From Conidiobolus incongruus B7586 (Eukaryota; Entomophthoromycota; Entomophthoromycetes; Entomophthorales; Conidiobolaceae), in NCBI GenBank assembly GCA_000697335.1, contig JNEM01015229.1, positions 1-39,403 of the forward strand: a DNA stretch of 39,403 bases, given 5' to 3'. The notes under the pieces are model-generated. The model saw nothing but the letters and a program-made list of their open reading frames with translations. It did no database searches and was not told where the DNA came from. Below are positions 11,451-21,035 of the stretch, in pieces (position 1 is the stretch's first letter; the number at the start of each line of letters is the position of its first letter). Position numbers and translations under genes: made by a program.

Positions 11451-12110
11451 TTTTTAATTTATTCAAAATTAATTTCCAAAAAATTAATATTAATAAAAAT
11501 ATAAAAAATTTAAGGATAATTTTAATTATAATCTATACCAACCTTGGTTAATTTCGATTTTTGTTAATTAATTGGTTGGTGGAAATAATGAAAAAATGTG
11601 TTAATAGTTCTTGAGGAAGCAGTACTTTGACAAGAATTAGGAAAAAGGGTGGTTCAGAATATTGGGCTTCAAAATGGATTGAAAGAAAGTTACATTAATT
11701 ATGTCAAATAGTTGAGAGGACCCATTTCGAGCATATAATGACTTGAATCATCCAAATTCCCAATTTTTATAATTTAGGTGGGATAAAATGATTTAGAAGT
11801 TACAGCACTGGATTGGTTGCATAACCAATCAACAAAAGAAAATTGAATCTATATGGGATTGGAGAATGGTTATTACATTTGATATTAAGATACTTGATGA
11901 AATAGGGACTGGGTGTCATTAAAGTGCTATTAATGATGAGAAATTTTGATGATCAATTAATAATAGTTAATAAGTTCAATTTAAAATATAATTTAACAGC
12001 AAAAAATTAAATTGTTTATAATTAACGAAAATGTAATATGATGATATTTGTTAAATTTAAATTATCAAACTTAAATAAAATTTTCATTTTATTAAATTAT
12101 AATTTCATAT
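11451..12110. other. intergenic DNA with a CCAAT palindrome
   Basis: Less AT-rich than most spacers and purine-rich on the plus strand at 11570-11960, with only broken frames. It holds the 8-bp inverted repeat GATTGGTT-gcat-AACCAATC at 11811-11830. No gene family recognised; an old gene relic is possible. Confidence 0.4.
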
Positions 12111-12191
12111 GACAAGATGGCCGAGTGGTTAAGGCGTGTGCCTAGAAAGCACATGGGATTTCCCGCGTAGGTTCAAATCCTGCTCTTGTCG
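12111..12191 (+). tRNA. tRNA-Ser (anticodon AGA)
   Basis: An 81-nt class II tRNA without CCA or intron. The acceptor stem GACAAGA/TCTTGTC pairs fully and G is the discriminator. The D arm is GCCGAGTGGTTAAGGC. The anticodon stem TGTGC/GCACA holds the loop CTAGAAA, with AGA at 12144-12146 to read UCU serine codons. The long variable arm is TGGGATTTCCCGC and the T arm is GTAGG/CCTGC with loop TTCAAAT. The internal promoter boxes are present: A box around 12118-12128, B box GGTTCAAATCC at 12170-12180. Confidence 0.96.
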
Positions 12192-12195
12192 CTTC

Positions 12196-12206
12196 TTTTC
12201 TTTTTT
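12196..12206 (+). terminator. Pol III terminator of the tRNA-Ser
   Basis: T4 followed by C and T6, starting five bases after the tRNA. Confidence 0.8.
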
Positions 12207-13951
12207 AAAAGAAAATTTTTAAAAAAGCTTGATTAAAAATTTTTAATTTTATTGATTACTTATTTTATACATAATTTTTAATAGCAATCCTTTTATGTTA
12301 TTTAATAATTAATTCTTAATATTGAAATGAATTTAATATTTCATGTCGAAAATTATTTTCAAAATATTGCTATCGAATAACGCGCTAATTAATATTAAAA
12401 TTTTAAATAATATTATTATTTAATTATTATATAAAAATAACCAAGAAAAGCTATCAAGTTTTGACTATTTATTATTATGTTATTTTTATTTATATTTATA
12501 TTTTCATAATAAAATTTGTTAAATATTCAAAGATCCTAAAGCTAAAAACTTAAGTACTAATGGTGAATACTCTTGTCTAATAAAATTTTGGTTTTTTTTT
12601 GCTTTTGTTTATAATAAATGCTAAATAGCTGTGAAAGGGTTTCGACCAATGAATAAATAAATGGGATAGTGACTGTTAATATAGTTATGACATGAATAGC
12701 ATATATATCAATAAAATTAACTTTGATCGAAGGCAGTTTTCTGCCTAAAGTTAGGCAAGACCTCATTTTGTATGGCGATTCGAAAGATTTTGGCTTACTC
12801 AAGTTTCTACAAGTTTGGACAATTTAGGTTTCAATCAAATCAGTAACCATTGGTTTGCACTTGATACTGAAGTTGGAATTAATTTCTATTGTATGATTTT
12901 TAATTGAAGTTTTGGGTTATTAGGATCAAGCAACTTGACAAATTATTGGAGGATTTCTTCATGTTTCATTGAAACTCAATCGATATATACACCTACTTCA
13001 TTTCCATCAGCGAGTGTTTCATTTCAAGGTTGGTCGCCCATGGGTAGAAAAACTAGCATAGGAATGCCGGTACTAAATGATTCATAGGAATCCTCCAAAC
13101 CACCATGAGATAAAAATAATTTGTTATCAGGATGATTTAAAATGTATAGTTGAGGTGCCCGTTCGAATAATTAAATATCAATTCCATCAAGGATACATTT
13201 GATAGGATATTCTTTATCATTGACTTTAAAGGATATTGGAAAGTAATATATATCGCTGTTGGCTAATCATCTCCACACAATACCATCAAAAATTGTTCCA
13301 TTTAGGGCTCTGAAAATGTTGTAACAATTTTTCAGCAACTTCATATCCAAGCTCAAAGGAGGAACGAAAAGTGACACTGTAATTTTGATTCACTATCAAT
13401 AAAGAATTGATATTCTTCAGGCGAGACTTAAGAATCATCAGCCAAAATTGAGCCAATTGTATGCATGTTGAATGGGACCTTTCTAGGATTTTCAAACTCG
13501 ATAAAAGAATTCGCAGTACACAGTCTCATATGCGAAAGAATGGGGAATTCATGTTATAAGGATACTATATTGGTTCCTCAGTTAAAAAATAGAATTAATA
13601 ACTGAGAGGGTAAATAAAATTAATTGAAAATGGTCAACCAATGCATACTTGATCGCTTGCAAAAATGAATAACCTTTATTAGCAGTAGGTTCCAGGATTC
13701 AATTCACAATCAATTAAGCAGCAGGGCTCGAGTACATTAAAGATTGATTACTTATTATCATTAGAAAATTATGCTTAACAACTGATTCTAAACAAGCGTG
13801 AGCGAAAAAATCACAAATTATTAAATATGGCTCTTTTTTCCTGATATACTTCTCATTTACAAGAAAAATTGATTCATATAGTTTAGGAAAAATATCCTTT
13901 AATTCATTCATTCTTTTCATAATATATTTTTATCCTTATTAAATTGTATTA

Positions 13952-15272
13952 TTAGTGCAGAAATTAAGTAATGGCACAATTTTAAAATTAAAATTAAACA
14001 AATAAATTAATAAATAATATATAAAATTTAATGAATAATATAAAATTAATAGCCTCCTTTATTATTAATAACTCTTTTCCATACCTTTGGTAAGCTTCTA
14101 ATACCTAAAAAACAGTTCTTTTTATTAAGGACTGAAATTTGATGTTTCATGAACCAATTTAATTTGTTTGCAGGAATTTTTTTTCCTGCAAGCTGTTTTT
14201 TTAATTGTCTAAAACAATTATAATCACATGGATTATAATCAAGTGAATATACTAGATGTGGTAACTCCCTCTAATTTTTTTTATATAAAAAATCTTTTAC
14301 AGCTTTAGCTTTATGTATTTTGCAATTATCATGCAAAATAATAGGTGTCTTTAATTTATATTGAGAACACCATTTAGAAATTGTTTTATTTAAAAAAGTA
14401 ATATATAACTTACTATTAATTGATTTTCCTTGAGGTATTAAATAAGAAAACTATATACCATTATAATCCATTACAACAATTAACATTTGCTTATATTTAA
14501 AGTGCTTATTCATTAGAATTTGTGAAGGGGATTGATTTAGCTTAACCCAACATCTTGTTTTATTTTTAGGTAAAGGATTATATAAAGGAATTTAAGATTC
14601 ATTAATTACAAGTATTCACTGTAAAAACCTTTGTTTTTAGTTATACTTTAATAAGTTTAGTTTAGCTATAGCTACTCTAGTTTTCTTTTAGGCTTCTGTT
14701 AAATTATAAGGTATCTATTTTACATTTTTATTAATTAATCTAAGTTTAAACTTAAGTAAATATAACATGCTTGTATAATTAATATTAAATTGCTTTGATA
14801 ATTCTCTAGCAGAAATAAAAGGGTATTTCTTAATATATTTTTTTTACTCTATTGGTAAGTGAAAGAATAACAGTAGAAATTAATCTTTTAGATTTTGGTA
14901 AATTTTAAATAGTGTCCCTTCCAGCTTTAAAATCACAAATCTAGCAATATATGGTAGTTTTAGATAAAGCACCATCTCTATAAGCTGTTTGCAAGTTTTA
15001 GATGAATTTAGAGGGTTTATGGTTAAGTTTTAAAGATACAAAAATAAAAGCCTTTTGATAATCACAATCTAGTTTAAGCATGATTAAATTTAAGTGTAAA
15101 TTTTAAAATCAAAATATTTTAATAAAAAAAATAATTAAAATTGAATATATATATATAGTTTGAAAATATTTATTTTCCTATATATTTTATATATATATAA
15201 TCTTTCAAAATGTATAATATGTTTGAAAGATCAGAAATTAAAAAATTTGCCATTTCTTAATTTCTATACTAA
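13952..15272 (-). mobile_element. mariner (DD34D) transposon, family 2, whole in length
   Basis: 1321 bp bounded by inverted repeats TTAGTGCAGAAATTAAGTAA (left) and TTAGTATAGAAATTAAGAAA (right, read inward), both continuing to TGGCA, with TA at 13950-13951 and 15273-15274 as target duplication. The best preserved mariner of the window. It inserted into the UGT pseudogene, whose reading continues on both sides. Confidence 0.93.
14046..15081 (-). pseudogene. mariner transposase, dead copy
   Basis: From ATG 15081-15079 to TAA 14048-14046 is about 345 codons, the usual mariner transposase length. The N-terminal helix-turn-helix region shows AYRDGALSKTTIY and ICDFKAGRDT. The catalytic core shows ILHDNCKIHKAKAVKDFL, then YSLDYNPCDYNCF; 34 residues separate the Asp of HDN from the Asp of CDY, so it is DD34D. 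The C-terminus is KVWKRVINNKGGY. In-frame stops include one after IYC and one after YKKN, both where Trp is expected, and one before NLPKS where Glu or Gln is expected. The original protein would have bound the terminal repeats and moved the element by cut-and-paste. Confidence 0.9.
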
Positions 15273-15534
15273 TAATTTAACAGTATTATTAGTATTGATT
15301 TTGATATCATCTAAAAAAGAGATATGAGTCACCTTGTAGCCTTCTCCAAAGAGCTTTAATTAGTCCATAGAAAGATATGTAATATGATGCTCCTTCTCAC
15401 TTCTTGGTGAGTTTTTTATAAGTACTTGATATGTGATCTAGTAGCAAAATTAATTCCATCCCCAGTTTGTAAAGGTTTATCAATTTCAAGGATTGTAGGA
15501 TTACTGTAAATTACATTTAATATGTAATAAACAT

Positions 15535-18121
15535 GATAAAATATTCAATTTGATTTTGAATATTTGACTGAATAAAAAAATCAATTAATATAGCTGATAT
15601 GGATCTAACATATATTTATATTAATTTATCAATGTAGGTATATTATGCAACTGGATCAAGTATCCATTTATAGAGCCTTTAAAATTTTTAGTATAATATA
15701 TTACTGTAAATGTTGTTGAAATTTTTGAAGTTAAAGTTAATATATAAATAAAATATATTTTGATTAAAAATAAGATAATTAATTTTGAATATTTGGTTTA
15801 ATAATACAAGAAAGGCTATAGAAAAGAAAATATCATTTAAATAATTGATATTATCCTCTCTTTGTAAATTATAATTTTATACTGATTATAATCACTTAGT
15901 CCATTTATATTTTTATAATATCAAAATTCAATAATACAAATGCCATTAAATCATTTTACCAATATCAAACTTTACAATATGTTAAAAAAATAATAGTAAA
16001 AATTTATATTTTACTAGCATAATAGTTGAGATGATATAGTTAATTTTTTTCGACAAAAAAGCTTGATAACTTTGGCAATATATATGGTAATTAATATTTA
16101 AAAAATTTAAATCACATAATATATTAAGATAATTTACTTTTATTGTTATTAGTTTGTATAATATTATAATTTTAATATTTATATGCAATAATGACCTTTA
16201 TAATTTTAAATATTATTTAATTCTGTATTTATTGTGGTGCTTTTTATTTTTCAAGCGGGCTGTTTTTGTTTCTTAGTAATAAATTATACATTATTATAAA
16301 CAATTTATTAATTATTATAGTAATTTAATTATATTAGGATAAGTATTATAATATCATAAATTTAATTTGAATATATTTTTTATTCATTTCATTTTTAATT
16401 AAAATATATAATACCTATTTTGCTGGTTTTTAACTATTAAATTATTTTGTAATATAATTATGACAAGTTTGATATTAAAATATAAAAAACTGTGTTAGTT
16501 CTTGTATTAAGGCATATAGATATTATTTGATATATTTTTAAAATTATTAATATTCGTTACAAAGGTTATTGATTTAAAGTAACCTAAACAAGGCAAACCT
16601 TTTATATTGAACCTTCGAGTTTTTAGTTAATTAAATCATTGCGATATTATATCTTGTAACTTATTTGCCAACAGATTTCAATTATATAATCTTTTTGTAT
16701 AATTGATATAAAATGAATTATATAATATCATATTTTGATAAATGCTTTTAGTTCAATTCTTGTAAAATTTGAAATTCCAAGAGTTTCAATAATATTGGTT
16801 TTGGTTGAAATTACTATTTAAAGGCAAGCTAAATATATTAATAATAATTAAAACGTCATTCCCAATCATCTAAAATTTTCTAATGGTTGAACACTTATTA
16901 TTTGTTAAATAATGTTTGATTTTAGTGTATGGATTTACTTTTTGAACAACTGTGTAATAATTGAGTCTATATAATAATATTATAATAGAAAAATATTGCT
17001 TTTTTCAATAGATTTATATTTACTAAAATATATTTGGAAATTAAAATAATATTGTATCAATGTTTAACAATTTTATTAACTCCATAATCCTTCAGTAATG
17101 GCTGGTATAAAATAATTGTATATAACTTTTTCAATTTTAATCTCAAAATAAGTATACTAATAAAACGCTAACTTCTAATTACAATTAAGTTTGTTATACT
17201 AATCAATTTTTAAAGATCATATCCTTGAAGATATAAATAATTTTATATTTTATTTGTAAATCAATATATTTAAAATATTTACCTTCATAATTAGGATTTT
17301 GTATTAGAGTAGAAAAGATATGATTCAAAGTAATTTCAGCTATAATAATTATATTTAAATCATATTGTCAATGAATGTATTTGAACTATTTCTTTTATGG
17401 GCAATATTTAAAGCATATTTATGATGATTTTGATAAAAAATATCAAATATAAACTCCATTTAATAGTATTTTCATTTGAAGAATAAATATAAGAATTATA
17501 TTTAAATATTCTTTTTTCTTTGTAATTACATTATTTGAAAAACATTAACTTTTGAAACACATTCTATATATAGTCTCTAATTTTAAATAAATTTGAAATA
17601 ATCTAATGCAGTCTATCGGATCTTACTAAACATATTGTTATTCCAATAAAATATTTTGACTATTAAAACCTTATATAATTTAATAAAGAAACAAATCTTG
17701 TATTTATTGAAGATAAGAGGTTTTATTTTTGGCCAATTATATATATATATATATATATACACTAATATTTACAACAACTATTTGAATATGAGCTTGATTC
17801 AACCAAACAAAGTGTTTAAATTGTTTAATATTTTCAACATTAAAATTCAGTTATATTGAATTATTTTATTGATTAGAGGTTATTCAATGCTTAATCTGAT
17901 AATATACCTTGGTCGATATTTTTTATAAATGATATATAACTTCCACTTTATTAATTATTATTTATATCATTGATATATATGAATTCATCTTATCATTAGT
18001 TATAGTTGCCATACACTTTTTATAGAAACTATAGATACTAATATTTGATAACAGCTACTATAATTAGTTAATAGAATTGAAAATTTGGAATTTTTAATTG
18101 ATACAATGGAATTCAAATTAT
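15535..18121. other. AT-rich intergenic stretch, no supported gene
   Basis: Short frames at 15982-16188 and 17656-17859 are AT-biased Ile/Asn/Lys/Tyr strings with no motif. A TA run lies at about 17739-17758. I recognise no gene, RNA or transposon. Confidence 0.5.
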
Positions 18122-18129
18122 TATAAATA
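18122..18129 (+). promoter_or_regulatory. relic TATA box of the UGT pseudogene
   Basis: TATAAATA 69 bp before the relic ATG at 18191, similar to the spacing at the living UGTs. Confidence 0.35.
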
Positions 18130-18190
18130 CTATTAATAGGTGGTATGGATAGTATTTTTTTGTTAAGGGTTGTTTACACTGACTTCAATA

Positions 18191-19813
18191 ATGAAATTCA
18201 TTATCTCTCTTAAATTAATATCTATGTTATATAGAATTAATTAGAGCTGCTGAGGATGAACCATTGCATATTGAAGTTTCTGTGGCAATCTCATTCCAGT
18301 TCCATATCAAATTTATTTTGTAATCTTGGAATTGTTAATCAAAAAAGGATATTGTGTGACCAACTTATCGACTAAACTATATATGCCATGGAGTAATTGA
18401 GATAACGTCACTCACTACTCGCTTAGCAATGTTGAATTCAACCACCAAGACTTGGGAGGTATGACGGATATGACGAAAGAGAGCTCAAATATCAGTATCT
18501 GCCACAACATTATCACTGATGTTATGAAATTATACGACTAAGGTTTAATTAAACATGAGCAATTTCATAGGTAAGAAAAGTTTGATTTAATTATTTTTGG
18601 TTTTATTGCTAGAGAATGCATTAAGCTTGCCTCCAAAAATTCTATTCCAATAATTATTAGATATCAATTTTTGAGTTTCTAGATACCTGCTCCGTGCTTG
18701 ACCAACTACTGAAATTTTGTGCTTCAATTAAATATTAAAACATTGCTCAAAAATTCAAGTATATTAAAATTGATCCAATTATTTCATTTCCAATAAAGTT
18801 CCCACTATGGATGTAATCGCTCATTTTAGAAAGTACCAGATCCATAAGCGATATTCCTCACAAATCTTTGGCCATATGGGCTTCAGAATTGCTAATCCTT
18901 ATATTAACTTAAAATATTCAACAAAGATACCATCATATGTTAATGTTATTGGCCCTATACTATTTGATCATATTTATCCGTTGGTTGGAGATCTTGAAAT
19001 TTTCTCAGATAGCACCTTAAAGTATTATATAAAGCTTTCGATTCAATGATCCGTTTAAATCCTGAAGTTTTTGCTTATTAATTACAACATTTCATTGAGC
19101 TTTCAGGAAAGGTTAACTAGATGGAAAAATATGGAGAGAATTGAATAACACGGATAAGGAAAAACTTCTCCTAATTATTTAAGAATAATGGTAAAGTACT
19201 CAATCCATAGAGAGAAATCATCAACATATTAAGATACTCGATTAGGCACCTAAAGAACCTATTTCAAAAGATCCAAATACTCAAGTTTTCCTATCCCACA
19301 GAGCTCTTGAGAGCATTTACGTAATTTTGTGCGGGAACTCCTATAATCACACTTTCTTCTTTGTGAATCAGCCTAAAAATCCCATCCTTCTAAAGGAAAA
19401 CCTTTTTGGAAATTATATATAATGGCCAAGGTTGACAAATGATGAGGGCCATCCCAAGTCTTTCCAATCATTAGATTTGAGTAATATTGAATTATAAAGT
19501 AAAATAGCCATCTTTGACTGGTTACTAAATTTAGTAGTCAAAAGAAAAAGCTGGCGATTATCTTAATAGAAACGCATGCATATAGAGCTAAGACATGTAT
19601 ATTATTACAAACGCCAAAACTTTTCAAACTCTATGTGAAATGAGGTTATCATTACCTTTTGATTCTAGAATTTCGATTTTAAAGCCAAAATGTGTGAATT
19701 ATGCTTGGCTTTAGAATTATTGATTAAAAATCATTTTATAACTAGTTACTATGGTTTTAAGTATCTGACTATATTTATTGAACCATCTTTAAAAAATTGC
19801 TATCTGATTAATA
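18191..19813 (+). pseudogene. UGT pseudogene, full length but decayed
   Basis: The ATG at 18191 opens a signal-peptide-like start (MKFIISLKLISMLY). Then, across several frames, come EPLHIEVSVAISF and FHIKFIL (the catalytic-His region), VTHYSL-like sequence, KFDLIIFGF where the living copies have the catalytic Asp, PYINLKYSTKIPSYVNVIGP in an 80-codon open piece (18807-19049), a degraded HGG/DQ signature around 19300-19375, the CEMRLSLPFDSR block near 19635, and a hydrophobic C-terminus. All parts are in the order of the UGT at 21036, so it is a tandem duplicate that died by many small changes. The catalytic Asp is replaced by Gly (IIFGF for IICDF), and stops and frameshifts are spread throughout. 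It sits 1.2 kb before the living copy in the same orientation. Confidence 0.9.
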
Positions 19814-20850
19814 ATTAATTCATTTCAATTTTTAAAAATATTAACAATTGAAATACTAATATAATTCTTATTGCAAATAAATAATTTTGATTGATATATT
19901 GGAATCATATTTTTTATTGAAAAACCTTCTGAAATCTTAAAGTATTACAAATGACTTCGATTACCAGACTTTCAAGATCATAACATATAAAAGTCATTTT
20001 ATTACTATCTAATACCCAATAATTGGTATAATGTGTTCAAATTTTATTCATAAACAGCAACTCATTTATTTGAATCTAAGAGTTTAGATGTATAAAATAC
20101 AAATCTTTGTAACATCAATTAAACTACTGGCATTTTTATTTTTGAGAAATATAAGATTTTTATTATTTTGTGATGATGATAAAATTATTGTTAATTAGTA
20201 ATATATCTATTATGATCTTACTAAATAGTAATTTCACAAAAAATATTTTTAATTATGAAAAATATTTTTAGAATGAAAATCGTAACTAAAATTTATGATA
20301 TAATGATCATCATACATTATTTGACAATATGCTATTGGTGTTTTTGATCACTATATTATAAGTCGAATAACATCGATCCTAAAAATACATTAATTTTTTT
20401 CTCATTTAAAATAAAAGGGTAAATAAATTTTATATTTTAATCCTTGGAATTTTAACAATTTTTTAAAATATCAAAAAAATCAAATGTGGTAAATTTATTT
20501 GAATTATTAATTTAATTTAGAGCATTACATACCTCATTATTTATTTAATTTATAATTTTCATACATTATTATACATCTTTTTGGAATTGTATTCTAATAA
20601 GAACAACACCTCATTTCAGCTCATATTACATACTAATTGGGTTCATCATTATTAAATTAACCAACTCGGAATTCAACAATACCCGAATGAATATATTTCC
20701 TTTTTGAAAAAACTTGATTTTATTATTTCAATAAAAATTAAATATATAAATGAATTTTTGCATTTCTTTTTCCTTTCTAAATTCAATATTACTTTTTTTA
20801 TCACATATTTATTCTGAATATTTAAAAAATTAAAACCTTAATATTGTTAT
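19814..20850. other. AT-rich upstream region of the UGT at 21036
   Basis: No frame or repeat of note. Likely spacer between the dead and living tandem copies. Confidence 0.5.
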
Positions 20851-20852
20851 AC

Positions 20853-20961
20853 TGATTGGATAATAGGATTTAGTGCATAATTGTATTTACCTCGTAGTAA
20901 TAGCCTAAATGTTACCTGATTGGTGATAAATAAATATTGTTTGAAATTGTGTCATGATTGG
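20853..20961 (-). promoter_or_regulatory. three inverted CCAAT boxes
   Basis: TGATTGG, the reverse of CCAATCA, occurs at 20853-20859, 20917-20923 and 20955-20961, all in one orientation and 75 to 183 bp before the ATG of the UGT at 21036. CCAAT boxes bind the HAP/NF-Y complex in fungi and animals. The UGT at 9780 has no equivalent set, so the two may be controlled differently. Confidence 0.45.
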
Positions 20962-20980
20962 AATTTAGATTCATGAGGAG

Positions 20981-20988
20981 TATAAATA
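20981..20988 (+). promoter_or_regulatory. TATA box of the UGT at 21036
   Basis: TATAAATA 55 bp before the ATG and 20 bp after the last inverted CCAAT box, a compact promoter layout. Confidence 0.6.
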
Positions 20989-21035
20989 CAAATCATTGAG
21001 TAATTTTAGATTTACATTTTGAACAATTTATAATA

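Larger units (their letters stand above)
12557..15534 (-). pseudogene. UGT pseudogene split by a mariner insertion
   Basis: A decayed paralogue of the neighbouring UGTs, read on the minus strand. The N-terminal part lies at 15275-15534: a possible ATG at 15532-15534, the IDKPLQ segment, FATRSHIKYL, then in another frame ITYLSMD and LFGEGYKVTH. The mariner element 13952-15272 follows. Beyond it the UGT resumes at 13949 with MNELKDIFPKLYES, YLIICDF, MIISNQSLM, SFELGYEVAEKLLQHF, NHPDNKLFLSHGGLEDSYES, MLVFLPMGDQP, and finally KSFESPYKM, a membrane helix and a lysine-rich tail ending at 12557. There are several frameshifts and stops. Three stops stand where Gln (after LSMD), Arg (after GDQP) and Trp (after YID) are expected, each one transition away. 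It is oriented against the other UGTs, so the local duplication was inverted. Confidence 0.92.

Noticed and set aside
15982-16188. 68-codon minus-strand frame
   Set aside because: Ile/Asn/Lys/Tyr-rich string typical of random AT-rich DNA, with no homology that I see.
17656-17859. 67-codon plus-strand frame
   Set aside because: Built over a TA microsatellite (Tyr-Ile repeat); no protein character.
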